The translations under genes were made by a program, and so were the position numbers. Shown piece by piece: positions 29,262 through 39,335 of a stretch of 52,644 bases of DNA (its first letter is position 1; each line of letters starts with the position of its first letter). The notes beneath the pieces were generated by a model that saw only the letters and a list, made by a program, of their open reading frames with translations, made no database searches and was not told where the DNA came from. Origin of the DNA: Spirochaetaceae bacterium (GTDB taxonomy: Bacteria > Spirochaetota > Spirochaetia > Treponematales > Rectinemataceae); assembly GCA_025356015.1 (NCBI GenBank), contig JANXYO010000022.1, positions 1-52,644 on the forward strand, in the 5' to 3' direction.

Positions 29262-31336
29262 TACTTCGAAAAGCCCTCGCACTCATCCTCGCGTCCGCCC
29301 TTTGTCCCTCGATCTCGGCCCAGTTCAGCTCGGAGATCGGATCCCCCGGGGCGGCTGAGCAGCTCAGGCTTGGAGTCCAGGCCTTCCACCGAGGGCGTTT
29401 TGGGGAATCGATACTCCTCCTCGAAAAGGCACTCGCCTACTCCCCCAAGGAAGCCCTCATCGAATACTGGCTCGGTAGGGCCTATTTCAAGTCGGGATTC
29501 GAGGAAACCGCGCTGCGGGCCTGGCAACCCCTCTTTGATCGAGCCGATGTCATCCCCTCCCTTCCTGCGAAGATCGAGATGATCCGCGCCTCGCGCTCGA
29601 TCTCGCCGGCCACACAGGCCTACCGCTACGTGGAAGTGGCGCGCTTTGAGGGAAGGAGGGGGAAGGAAGAGTACTTTCTTAGGCCATCGGCGATTCTACC
29701 CCGAAGGGACGGCTCGATTCTTGTCGTGGCCCACGGTTCAAACGAACTGGTCACCATTGATGCCGGTGGCATAATCCGCAAGAAAGACCGCGGCGGCCTG
29801 CAGGGCTTTGACGGTCCCTTCGGAGCCGCGGCCCTCCCCGATGGCACCCTGTTTGTCACCGAGTTCGGCGGGGACCGGATAGCGAGGATCGCCCCAGGGG
29901 GGGGCGTAAAGACCTTTGGGACCAAGGGCCGCAGTCCGAGTTCCTTGCTTGGTCCCCAGTTTGCCACCAACGATGCCTCCGGCTACATCTATGTCGCAGA
30001 CTATGGCAATGGCCGGATCTGCAAGTACGACTCCGATGGCGGGTTTGTCCTTTCCTTCGGCGAGAAGCGCCCCGAGTCAGGCTTTTCAGGCCTCGCGAGC
30101 CCGGCAGGCCTGTTCGCTCTGGATTCCGTCATATATGTCGCCGATTCTCTCAAGAAGGCAGTCTACCGCTTCGATCAAAGCGGCAACTTCCTCGGGGCCC
30201 TGGCCGAAGGGGAACTGCATTTCCCCGAGGGCCTCGCAGGATGGCAGGGAGGAAGGGCCTTGCTGGTGGCAGATACCGACAGGGTCGTCTCGATCGATCT
30301 CGAGAGCGAGGAAGTGCGGCTCGTCTACAGCTCGCCCTATCCGAAGGCACGTATAGTGGGAGCCGCACCCGACTTCAACGGTAATCTCGCGATATGCGAT
30401 TTCGATGCTTCCGCCGTGTCCCTCCTATCCGAGTCCTCCCTCATCGCCGCCGGCTATGACGTAGAGATCGAACGGATCGTCTCCGACTCTTTTCCTGTGG
30501 TCGATGTGGACGTGGACGTCCGAGACCGGAACGGTTCACCCGTTGTCGGGCTGCTGGACGGGAATTTCTACCTCACCGAGCGGATAAAGAAGACGACCCA
30601 GACCGACGAGTCCGGCAAGGCCGTGATTCGGCGGGAGGAATCCCTGGCACCGGCACTTGACCTCGCCCTCGTGGGAACAGGCCAGGTTGCCGCGGGGAGC
30701 AGGACCACGATACTCGTGGAGCGCTCCAAGGCAATCTCTGCCAAGGCCGAGGGCCTCCGCGCGGCCCTTGTCGAGCTTTACCGGGTCCTGGGGACCGAGG
30801 GCGCGAAACCCTCACTGGTCACGGCCGGTGCGGTTCCAGCCCTCGAGTCCTCAGGCGATATCAGCGCCGCCCTCCGCGCCGCCCTGGCACCCGCAACAGG
30901 CCCGGGACGAATGGACCTCGCTCTGCGCCTGGCTGCCACCGCCCTGCTCCCATCGGGAAGCAGGGACGCCGTCGTATATCTCGGGACGGGGCAGGTGGAC
31001 GAGGCTTCATTTGCCGGAACGACCCTGTCCGAGCTTGCTGCCCTGCTGCGAAACAACGGAATCCGATTCTACGCCGTAGTCCTCGCCCAGCCCTCCTCGG
31101 CCCTGCGCTACCTGGCCGAACGCACCGGCGGTGCCATCTACGCCGCTGACCGCCCCCGCGGGCTTGGCGACCTGGGAGCCGACCTGCGTTCCGCCCCGAG
31201 CGGTCGCTACCGCCTCCGCTTCACCTCGAAGGCCGAATCGGAATTTGGCAAGGCCTATCTTTCGCTCGGAGTCGAGGCATACCTGTACAAGAAAAGCGGG
31301 AAGGACGAACTGGGCTACTTCGCCCCCCTGCGCTGA
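29258..31336 (+). CDS. exported TPR / NHL beta-propeller protein with a C-terminal vWA-like domain
   Basis: The product has 692 residues. The signal peptide (LRKALALILASALCPSISAQ) is followed by a TPR-like helical pair (GVQAFHRGRFGESILLLEKA, YWLGRAYFKSGFEETALRAW). NHL-type blades then run from about 145 to 400 (PSAILPRRDGSILVVAHG, ATNDASGYIYVADYGNGRIC, SLASPAGL-like FSGLASPAGLFALDSVIYVA). The C-terminal 270 residues resemble a von Willebrand factor A region (AVVYLGTGQVDEASFAG, LAALLRNNGIRFYAVVLAQP), but the metal-site DxSxS is not clearly seen. Translation starts at GTG 29258 overlapping the TPR gene. A periplasmic or surface binding protein is likely. Confidence 0.75.
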   Translation: MILRKALALILASALCPSISAQFSSEIGSPGAAEQLRLGVQAFHRGRFGESILLLEKALAYSPKEALIEYWLGRAYFKSGFEETALRAWQPLFDRADVIPSLPAKIEMIRASRSISPATQAYRYVEVARFEGRRGKEEYFLRPSAILPRRDGSILVVAHGSNELVTIDAGGIIRKKDRGGLQGFDGPFGAAALPDGTLFVTEFGGDRIARIAPGGGVKTFGTKGRSPSSLLGPQFATNDASGYIYVADYGNGRICKYDSDGGFVLSFGEKRPESGFSGLASPAGLFALDSVIYVADSLKKAVYRFDQSGNFLGALAEGELHFPEGLAGWQGGRALLVADTDRVVSIDLESEEVRLVYSSPYPKARIVGAAPDFNGNLAICDFDASAVSLLSESSLIAAGYDVEIERIVSDSFPVVDVDVDVRDRNGSPVVGLLDGNFYLTERIKKTTQTDESGKAVIRREESLAPALDLALVGTGQVAAGSRTTILVERSKAISAKAEGLRAALVELYRVLGTEGAKPSLVTAGAVPALESSGDISAALRAALAPATGPGRMDLALRLAATALLPSGSRDAVVYLGTGQVDEASFAGTTLSELAALLRNNGIRFYAVVLAQPSSALRYLAERTGGAIYAADRPRGLGDLGADLRSAPSGRYRLRFTSKAESEFGKAYLSLGVEAYLYKKSGKDELGYFAPLR

Positions 31337-31352
31337 AGGATCCTCAAAGCTA

Positions 31353-31382
31353 TTGACGTGGGAGAAAGGTTGCGTGTATAGT
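31353..31382 (+). promoter_or_regulatory. promoter of the tRNA-Thr/tRNA-Tyr operon
   Basis: TTGACG (31353-31358) and TATAGT (31377-31382) are 18 nt apart, 15 nt before the tRNA-Thr 5' end. Confidence 0.7.
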
Positions 31383-31397
31383 GCCGCCGTCGTCGAG

Positions 31398-31470
31398 GCC
31401 GTCTTAGCTCAGTTGGCAGAGCGCGTGACTTGTAATCTCGAGGTCCCCGGTTCGATTCCGGGAGACGGCT
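31398..31470 (+). tRNA. tRNA-Thr (anticodon TGT)
   Basis: The cloverleaf spans 73 nt: acceptor GCCGTCT/AGACGGC, D stem GCTC/GAGC, anticodon loop CTTGTAA, T stem CCCGG/CCGGG with TTCGATT. The anticodon stem CGTGA/TCTCG contains a U-U mismatch at the third pair (positions 29-41). The discriminator is U and CCA is not encoded. It reads ACA and, with wobble modification, other Thr codons. Confidence 0.93.
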
Positions 31471-31499
31471 CGGGTCCGCTAAGCAGGTTTCGATCCCCA

Positions 31500-31582
31500 G
31501 GGGAGATTCCCGAGTGGTCAAAGGGGGCAGACTGTAAATCTGTTGGCTCACGCCTTCGAAGGTTCAAATCCTTCTCTCCCCA
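31500..31582 (+). tRNA. tRNA-Tyr (anticodon GTA)
   Basis: This is an 83-nt class II tRNA with a long variable arm. The acceptor is GGGGAGA/TCTCCCC, the anticodon stem CAGA/TCTG encloses CTGTAAA (anticodon GTA), and the T arm is GAAGG TTCAAAT CCTTC. The discriminator is A. CCA is absent. It follows tRNA-Thr by 29 nt and shares its promoter. Confidence 0.95.
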
Positions 31583-31584
31583 TT

Positions 31585-31612
31585 GCCCCTTCTCGAAGAG
31601 AAGGGGCTTTTT
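31585..31612 (+). terminator. intrinsic terminator of the tRNA operon
   Basis: GCCCCTTCTC (31585-31594) pairs with GAGAAGGGGC (31598-31607) around GAA, followed by five T. Confidence 0.9.
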
Positions 31613-31628
31613 GTAAATGAGGGTGCCC

Positions 31629-32117
31629 ATGGGCGAAGCATTTTATGCTGACGGCCTCAAGTTCAGCTGCAACCGCTGTTCTGCCTGCTGCGGGGGGGAA
31701 CCAGGCTATGTCTTCCTCTCAAAAGACGACCTGCTAAGCCTCCTCTCCTGCCTGAAGCTTGATTTCCGGAGCTTCTTCCACGAGTATTGTCGCTTGGTGG
31801 ACACGGGGCAGGGCAGGGCCCTGAGCCTTGCTGAGAAGCCGAACTACGACTGCATCTTTCTTGGCAAGGGAGGTTGCAGGGTCTATGAGTCTCGGCCCCT
31901 GCAGTGCTCGACCTACCCTTTCTGGCCCGGCGTTCTCGAATCATCCAGGACCTGGAAATCCGAATCCTCGGTTTGTCCCGGCATCGACAAGGGAGAGCTC
32001 AGGGGGCGGGACTACATCGAGGAACGCATCGCCCAACGCAAGAATGCTGGCACGGTACTCTTTGACTATGGTGCCGATCCGGAGAGCCTAGGTGCGGATA
32101 CGATTCTGGGGAGTTAG
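31629..32117 (+). CDS. YkgJ-family cysteine-cluster protein
   Basis: The product has 162 residues with the YkgJ pattern: FSCNRCSACCGGEPGYVFLS, a spaced CIFLGKGGCRVYESRPLQCS and TYPFWPG. The many ordered cysteines suggest a zinc or iron-sulphur cluster. The family function is not established. ATG 31629 has GAGGGTG just upstream; ATG 31617 is a possible earlier start. Its end overlaps the next gene's GTG by 26 bp, so the two are cotranscribed. Confidence 0.82.
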   Translation: MGEAFYADGLKFSCNRCSACCGGEPGYVFLSKDDLLSLLSCLKLDFRSFFHEYCRLVDTGQGRALSLAEKPNYDCIFLGKGGCRVYESRPLQCSTYPFWPGVLESSRTWKSESSVCPGIDKGELRGRDYIEERIAQRKNAGTVLFDYGADPESLGADTILGS

Positions 32118-33030
32118 GGGCTCAACCCCGACCCCCCTAATGCCCGCGAGATTGAGGAGCAAAATATCCTCGGTCGTGCAGCGGATCACGGCAAGGGACC
32201 TCGAGAGCCAGGAGGCGCGCGAGCGCTTTCTGGCAAGCCTGCCCGAGTATCTGTTCTCAACCGTGGGCGGGAATACCGCCTGTGTCGAGGTGGTGACCGG
32301 GGAGGCCTGCCGCTTCATATTCGACGCTGGCACGGGCATCCGCGAGCTTGGGGCCGAGATAGCCGCGAGCAAGAAGCCCACGGCATGCCACCTGTTCTTC
32401 TCGCATTTCCACTGGGACCATCTCCAGGGCCTGCCCTTTTTCTCTCCGGCCTTTGATACAAGATGCAGCATTGATTTCTACAGCCCGGTGCCTGCGTTCA
32501 GGGAAATACTGGAGCAGCAGATGCAGGCGCCGAACTTCCCCATATCGATGGACGCCATGGGAGCGACCAAGGCTTTCCATGTGCTTGCAAACGATAGCGT
32601 CAAGGTGGGCGGGGTCGAAGTGCGCCACCGGCCAATGAGCCATCCCGGTGGCTGCTACAGCTATCAGGTCCGCGAAAACGGGCTCAAGGTGATCTACTCG
32701 ACAGACACCGAGCTTCGGGAAGAGGATTTCCGTCGCAGTCCAGAGAATATCGACTACTTCCGGGACGCCGATGCCCTCATCATCGACAGCCAGTACACCC
32801 TCGGGGAAGCGATCGAGAAATACAACTGGGGACACTCATCCTTCAGCCTCGCGGCGGACTTTGCCTCCTCATGGAGGATCAAGCGCCTCGTCCTGTTCCA
32901 CCACGAACCATCCTATTCCGACAGGAAACTGGAGGGCATGTACAAGAATGCCCAATGGTATATTGAGCATCTGGGTGGAAAGGGAACGAAGGTCAGTCTG
33001 GCCCGGGAAGGCCTGGAGATCGAGGTCTAG
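32092..33030 (+). CDS. metallo-beta-lactamase-fold hydrolase
   Basis: The product has 312 residues. It opens RIRFWGVRGSTPTP, a start seen in phosphodiesterase/PhnP/PqqB-like MBL proteins. The metal motif is FSHFHWDHLQGLPFF, followed by HPGGCYSYQV, YSTDTE and DSQYTLGEA, with the late LVLFHHEPSYSD histidine pair. A binuclear zinc or iron hydrolase, probably a phosphodiesterase, is expected. The exact substrate is unknown. Translation starts at GTG 32092 inside the preceding gene, and this start is fixed by the conserved N-terminus. Confidence 0.85.
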   Translation: MRIRFWGVRGSTPTPLMPARLRSKISSVVQRITARDLESQEARERFLASLPEYLFSTVGGNTACVEVVTGEACRFIFDAGTGIRELGAEIAASKKPTACHLFFSHFHWDHLQGLPFFSPAFDTRCSIDFYSPVPAFREILEQQMQAPNFPISMDAMGATKAFHVLANDSVKVGGVEVRHRPMSHPGGCYSYQVRENGLKVIYSTDTELREEDFRRSPENIDYFRDADALIIDSQYTLGEAIEKYNWGHSSFSLAADFASSWRIKRLVLFHHEPSYSDRKLEGMYKNAQWYIEHLGGKGTKVSLAREGLEIEV

Positions 33031-33033
33031 AAG

Positions 33034-33231
33034 ATGGCGCATTTCACCGTGGATCTCGATATACCTGATGCCCTCGCTCTCTATATATTCTTCTGCGGGC
33101 GGGAAGAGGAACTCCAGGGTGCGGCCGCCGCCCTTGCCGAACGACTTCGCACCTTTCTTTATGACCGCCTGTCGATAGAGGACATGGAACGACCCGAAGA
33201 CTGCCTAGCCCGCCTCGCGCGAGAGCCCTGA
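33034..33231 (+). CDS. small protein of unknown function
   Basis: The product has 65 residues: MAHFTVDLDIPDALALYIFF followed by a helical region rich in Ala, Glu and Arg. GAGG lies 8 nt before ATG 33034. It begins 4 nt after the MBL-hydrolase stop and 18 nt before mltG, so it is read through in the same transcript. I know no family. Gene density and the ribosome site support it. Confidence 0.6.
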   Translation: MAHFTVDLDIPDALALYIFFCGREEELQGAAAALAERLRTFLYDRLSIEDMERPEDCLARLAREP

Positions 33232-33249
33232 TCGGAGGATTCCCTTTCA

Positions 33250-34293
33250 ATGCCGCTTAATAGAAAGCACCGGCCACCCCTCATTTTGCCCATTTCCCTG
33301 GCCATGGCCGTCCTCATTGCATTGGCCGGGATTGCGGCAATGGGAGTCAGCCTTGGCCCTTCTCAAGGGATACCTGCCGGCGGCCTTCTTTTCGCGGTCG
33401 AAAGAGGCGAGGGAGCTCAATCCCTGGCCCTCCGCCTCAAGGAAGCCGGCTTGATACGTTCGGCCATCGCGTTCCGGATTCTGGGGCGGATTGAGGGCGC
33501 CGGCTACGGATTAAAGGCAGGCACCTATCGCATTCTGCCCGGGATGGGCACTCCTGCGATCCTCGACCTTCTCAAATCCGGGCGTCAGGCCCTCGTGCGC
33601 GTCACCTTGCCGGAAGGCTTCACCCTTGGCCAGGCTGCCAGGCTTCTCGACAGGCAGGGAATAGTCAGTGCCGAGGACTTCACAGCAGCATGCCACGATC
33701 CAGCCTTGATCCACAAACTGGGCATCGAAGCGACCACGCTCGAAGGCTACCTGTTCCCCGATACCTACTATTTCCCGCCCTCGACCGAAGGGGCCGAGGC
33801 TGCCAGGACCATGGTACGGAACTTCAGGCAGCAGCTTTCCTCCATCCCCGAGGTTTCCGCCCTTGGTCCGGCCGAACTCCAGGAGCGGCTCATCCTGGCT
33901 TCGATCATTGAACGTGAGTACAAGGTCGACGAGGAAGCCCCCGTTATCGCGAGTGTCTTCCTAAACCGCCTGAGAATCCGCATGGCCCTCCAATCCTGTG
34001 CAACCGTCGTGTACGTCATCACCGAGCGCCTTGGAAAGCCCCACCCCGAGGTGATCTACGATCGCGATCTCAAGCTGCCCGACCCCTACAATACTTACCT
34101 GAAACCGGGCTTGCCGCCGGGGCCTATTTCCAATCCCGGTCGGATTGCCCTCCTCGCGGCCTTGCACCCGGCCAAGTCGAACTTTCTGTATTTCCGCCTG
34201 GTAGATGCCGAGGCCGGCAAGCACCACTTCTCCCAGACCCTCGAGGAACACCTCGATGCAGGCAAGCTCTTCATCAAGCGAGTCGGTGGCTGA
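33250..34293 (+). CDS. mltG: endolytic murein transglycosylase MltG
   Basis: MltG cuts nascent glycan strands at the inner membrane. A single N-terminal transmembrane helix (PISLAMAVLIALAGIAAMG) precedes a LysM-like domain (AQSLALRLKEAGLIRSAIAF). The YceG catalytic domain has LEGYLFPDTYYFP, LILASIIEREYKVDEEAP with the catalytic Glu, YNTYLKPGLPPGPISNPG and HHFSQTLEEHL. The segment LQSCATVVYVI replaces the common LQTDPTVxYGL. Length is 347 residues. The stop TGA overlaps the dnaG ATG by one base. Confidence 0.93.
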   Translation: MPLNRKHRPPLILPISLAMAVLIALAGIAAMGVSLGPSQGIPAGGLLFAVERGEGAQSLALRLKEAGLIRSAIAFRILGRIEGAGYGLKAGTYRILPGMGTPAILDLLKSGRQALVRVTLPEGFTLGQAARLLDRQGIVSAEDFTAACHDPALIHKLGIEATTLEGYLFPDTYYFPPSTEGAEAARTMVRNFRQQLSSIPEVSALGPAELQERLILASIIEREYKVDEEAPVIASVFLNRLRIRMALQSCATVVYVITERLGKPHPEVIYDRDLKLPDPYNTYLKPGLPPGPISNPGRIALLAALHPAKSNFLYFRLVDAEAGKHHFSQTLEEHLDAGKLFIKRVGG

Positions 34294-36099
34294 TGTCGAA
34301 AATCCCCGAGCAGCTGGTCCGGGAGATTCTGGACCGGACCGACATTATCGCCGTCATAGGCGAGCACGTACGGCTGCAGCGCTCGGGCAATGAGTACAAG
34401 GGGCTTTGCCCCTTCCATGCAGAAAAGACGCCCTCGTTCTATGTGATTCCGGGAAAGAACATCTTCCACTGCTTCGGCTGCCAGAAGGGCGGCGACGTGA
34501 TCACCTTCCTGAGGGAAATCGACAAACTGGGCTTCACAGAAGCCGTAGAGCTACTCGCAAAGCGGGCGGGAATCGCCCTTGAGGTCGAGGAAGCGCCCTC
34601 AGAAGAGGAGAAGGAGCGTCGGTCACTCTACGAGCTCTATGAACGCCTGGCTGGAACCTTCCAGTGGCTGCTTGAGAAGGAAAGCGCAACAGACGTAAGG
34701 GAAATGCTCAGGAAGAGGGGTATCCCGGATGAGCTCGCCAAGGCATTCCGCCTTGGATACTCGCCGCCGGACAGGCGCTGGCTCTACGGTTTTCTGAGGT
34801 CAAAGGGTTATTCTGAGTCATTTCTGGGACGGTCCGGACTTTTTTCCGCGAACTCGCCGGGATTCCCGCTTTTTGCCGGTCGGCTCATGTTCCCAATCTC
34901 CGATGCCCGAGGGAGGACCATCGCGTTCGGCGGCCGGCTTCTCCAAGGCGAGGGTCCAAAATATATAAATAGCCCCGATACCGCCCTGTTCCACAAACAG
35001 GACAGCCTTTTCGCGATAGACAAGGCACTTACGGCGATCAAATCAGCGGGAGCCGTCCTGGTATGCGAGGGATACATGGATGCGCTCTCCTTCCACGCCG
35101 CGGGTGTGGCACATGCTGTGGCCCCCCTCGGAACTGCCTTTACTCCTTCCCAGGCAAGGCTTATCAAGCGCTGGGCCGATCACGTCCTTTTGTGTTTTGA
35201 TGCCGATGACGCCGGCCAGAGGGCGGCGGAGCGCGCCTGCTCGATTTCCGCTGCCGCGGGTCTAGAGGCCTTCGTGGTGACACTTCCCGGGGGCAAGGAC
35301 GCTTCCGAAATTCTGGAAAAAGACGGACCCGGGACATTGCAAAAAAACGGGGATTTCACTATAAATGGAAACGAATTTCTCGTGCGAAGATCAAGGAAGC
35401 TCTTCGACACCGGCACCGTGGAGGGAAAAGCCAAAGCGGCGGCGTATCTTTATCCCTTTATTGACGCGCTGGACGCGGAAATCAAGCGTTCGGCTTTCTT
35501 GGACTTCGCCTCGAGAGAGCTCGGGGCTAATCCAACCTCTATTCGCAGCGACTACGAGGCTGCCAAGCGGGTCGTAGGCGCAAGACCCCAGCGTGGGGTG
35601 GGGACGGGCGCGGTTTCCCCGGCAAGGGCGGCCCAGACACCCGACCTGGTCTTCCTTGCCGCGGTGGTCCTGAGCGCAGACAGATACTTGGACGTCCGCT
35701 CAAAAGTCGCGCTCGACGATCTAGACGATTACCGCGCGCGAGACCTTTACATCGCCCTCGAGGAGGCGTACCGCGCGGAAGATCTTGGCGTGGAGTCAGT
35801 GCTGGTGCGCGTTGAGGATGAGACGGCAAGGTTTTTTGTCAGGGAATGCGCCGCCCATGGGGTATTCAGCGCAAACCCCGATCGTCTCGTCGATGACGGA
35901 ATCGTGGTAGTCCGAAGGAGAAGCATCGCGAGGCGAAGGGAAAGGATTCTGACCCGGATTGCCGAACTCGAGGCAAGGGGGGGGAGTCAATGCGAATCTG
36001 GCAGTGGCGCCTCATCGCAGGAGCATCCGTCTCTGAATGACCTGCTTTACGAAAAAATGCAGCTAGATGCTGAATTGGAGAATACGAAGGGTGAGCGGG

Positions 36100-36113
<14 letters not shown>
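34293..36113 (+). CDS. dnaG: DNA primase
   Basis: DnaG makes RNA primers for replication. The N-terminal CHC2 zinc finger shows [11 protein letters not shown] and [10 protein letters not shown]. The core has [19 protein letters not shown], and the Toprim fold has [18 protein letters not shown] with [16 protein letters not shown]-terminal helicase-binding domain follows. Length is 606 residues. It overlaps rpoD (start 36100) by 14 bp, the classical macromolecular-synthesis order of primase and sigma factor without rpsU. Confidence 0.97.
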
Positions 36114-37824
<1,711 letters not shown>

Positions 37825-37831
37825 GCGTCGA

Positions 37832-37847
37832 GCGCTCCAAGGAGCGC
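37832..37847 (+). repeat. inverted repeat after rpoD
   Basis: GCGCTCC and GGAGCGC are separated by AA just past the rpoD stop (TGA 37822-37824). There is no T run. It may slow or stabilise the rpoD transcript. No function is established. Confidence 0.3.
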
Positions 37848-37904
37848 CCACGAGGGGCCCAGGCGTGGCGCCCATCACTTGCAGAATAGCCAATGAGGTG
37901 CGAT

Positions 37905-38765
37905 ATGCTGATGGAAGAGGTTTTCGAGCGTCTGCGAGAGTATCAGGAAATCCTCACAAAACGGGTCGATATCGAACGCGAGGTGGAGAGCATTCCCAAA
38001 GCCCTCGATGCCCAGATCGAGCTTCTCGCCCGAGTGAGGAAATCGTACATCGAGAAGCATGAGGCCTTCCAGGCGACAGAAGCCAAGGTGCGCGAGCTCC
38101 GGGGCCAGCTCGCCGAGGCCGAGATGAACAGGGAAGCTGCCGAAAAGCAGATGGATGCCATCTCGACCCAGCGGGAATACGAGGCCCTCAACAAAGAGAT
38201 CAGGGATGCCACCGATCGCGAGCACGGCTTCCGCAAGGATCTTCAGCGCGAGGAGCGCTCCCTTGCCGAGATCGAGGAATCCCTCCGCAGGGATGAGTCG
38301 ATGATCCAGCTCCAGGAAGGCGAGATCGCCACCAAGGGTGCGAAGATCAGCACCGAAAAGGAAGCAAAACTCTCTGAGATCGGTGAACTCCGAGAAAAGG
38401 AGTCCAGGTCCTCAGAGGGTATCGACAAGGATGTGCTCTTCAAGTTCGAACGCATCATCCGAAACAAGCAGGGACTCGGCATCGTCCCGGTCAAGGGCTA
38501 TGTCTGCACCGGCTGTTATATGATACTTCCGGCGCAGTTTGTAAATGAAGTCCATTCGGGCAACAGGATCATCTTCTGCCCCTACTGTTCCCGCGTCCTG
38601 TATTTCCAGGAAGCCGAAGAACAGTCCGAGCAACTCCTCATCGACATCGAATCGGGGTCCCTTTCGGATCTCGAAGACTATGCAGAGGAGGGCGAGGAGG
38701 AGGCTTTCGAAGAGGACGATGGCGATGGCGACAAGGAATCCTCGATGGAGGATTCGGAAGACTAG
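37905..38765 (+). CDS. coiled-coil C4 zinc-ribbon protein (DUF164/CT398 type)
   Basis: The product has 286 residues. Residues 5-165 are a long antiparallel coiled-coil (ILTKRVDIEREVESIPKALD, KVRELRGQLAEAEMNREAAE), and the C-terminal zinc ribbon has YVCTGCYMILP and FCPYCSRVLYF. A strongly acidic tail follows. Family members lie beside dnaG/rpoD or with flagellar or secretion genes, and proposed functions concern nucleic acids or flagella. ATG 37905 has GAGGTG 4 nt upstream; ATG 37911 is a close alternative. It lies just before rnpB. Confidence 0.82.
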   Translation: MLMEEVFERLREYQEILTKRVDIEREVESIPKALDAQIELLARVRKSYIEKHEAFQATEAKVRELRGQLAEAEMNREAAEKQMDAISTQREYEALNKEIRDATDREHGFRKDLQREERSLAEIEESLRRDESMIQLQEGEIATKGAKISTEKEAKLSEIGELREKESRSSEGIDKDVLFKFERIIRNKQGLGIVPVKGYVCTGCYMILPAQFVNEVHSGNRIIFCPYCSRVLYFQEAEEQSEQLLIDIESGSLSDLEDYAEEGEEEAFEEDDGDGDKESSMEDSED

Positions 38766-38805
38766 GGTTTTCCCGCTCGAAGCGGGGCTTGTGCGTTGGT
38801 AATTT

Positions 38806-39265
38806 GGCGGGCCGCGTCGCCGCCGGGGGCCCTGTTGTTCCCTCGGAGGAAAGTCCGGGCTCATGAGAGCGCAACGCCGGGTAACACCCGGGCCAGGGGT
38901 GATGCCGCTCTGCGGTGGCCTTTGGACAGACAGTGCCACAGAAAATATACCGCCCGGCCGAGGGGGAAAGCCCAGGCCGGGTAAGGGTGAAAAGGTGGGG
39001 CAAGAGCCCACCGCGCCTCCGGTGACGGAGGTGGCACGGCAAACCTCGTTGCGAGCAAGGCCGAGCAGCGAAGGGTCGCTCGCCCTCCGTCTCGCGCCTT
39101 CGGCGCTCGACGACGCAGAGTCCCCCATGGGGATTCTGCGAAGAAGAAAACCGATGGGGTGGGGCGGGATTCGCGGGTAGGCCGCTCGATCCTGTGGGCA
39201 ACCGCAGGATTAGAGGGATGGCGACGGCCCCGCAAGGGGTACAGAACCCGGCTTACAGGCCCGCC
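38806..39265 (+). ncRNA. rnpB: RNase P RNA, class A
   Basis: This is the catalytic RNA of RNase P, which matures tRNA 5' ends. The P1 helix is formed by GGCGGGCC (38806-38813) and GGCCCGCC (39258-39265). GAGGAAAGTCCGGGCTC near 38846 and ACAGAACCCGGCTTA near 39241 form P4. The inner ACAGAAAATATACCGCC block and GGCACGGCAAACC follow the class A order. TTTTTT after the 3' arm (39266-39271) provides termination. The length of about 460 nt exceeds the E. coli RNA (377). The excess lies between the GAGCAAGGCC and GGGTAGGCC blocks. Confidence 0.93.
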
Positions 39266-39289
39266 TTTTTTCATGATTTGCCCCTTCGA

Positions 39290-39319
39290 TTGACGAATGC
39301 TCGGCTTCCGTGGTAGAAG
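39290..39319 (+). promoter_or_regulatory. promoter of the TPR-mreBCD operon
   Basis: TTGACG (39290-39295) and TAGAAG (39314-39319) are 18 nt apart and placed just past the rnpB terminator. It probably drives the TPR gene and the elongasome genes behind it. Confidence 0.5.
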
Positions 39320-39335
39320 AGAACGCGGGCTCAGC

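Noticed and set aside
38788-38805. Promoter just upstream of rnpB
   Set aside because: No -35/-10 pair with normal spacing is visible. The RNA may be processed from the transcript of the zinc-ribbon gene, but this is not certain.
38412-39128. Large minus-strand frame over the zinc-ribbon gene and rnpB
   Set aside because: It is antisense to a clear gene and a structured RNA and has Pro/Arg-rich composition of GC-rich shadows.
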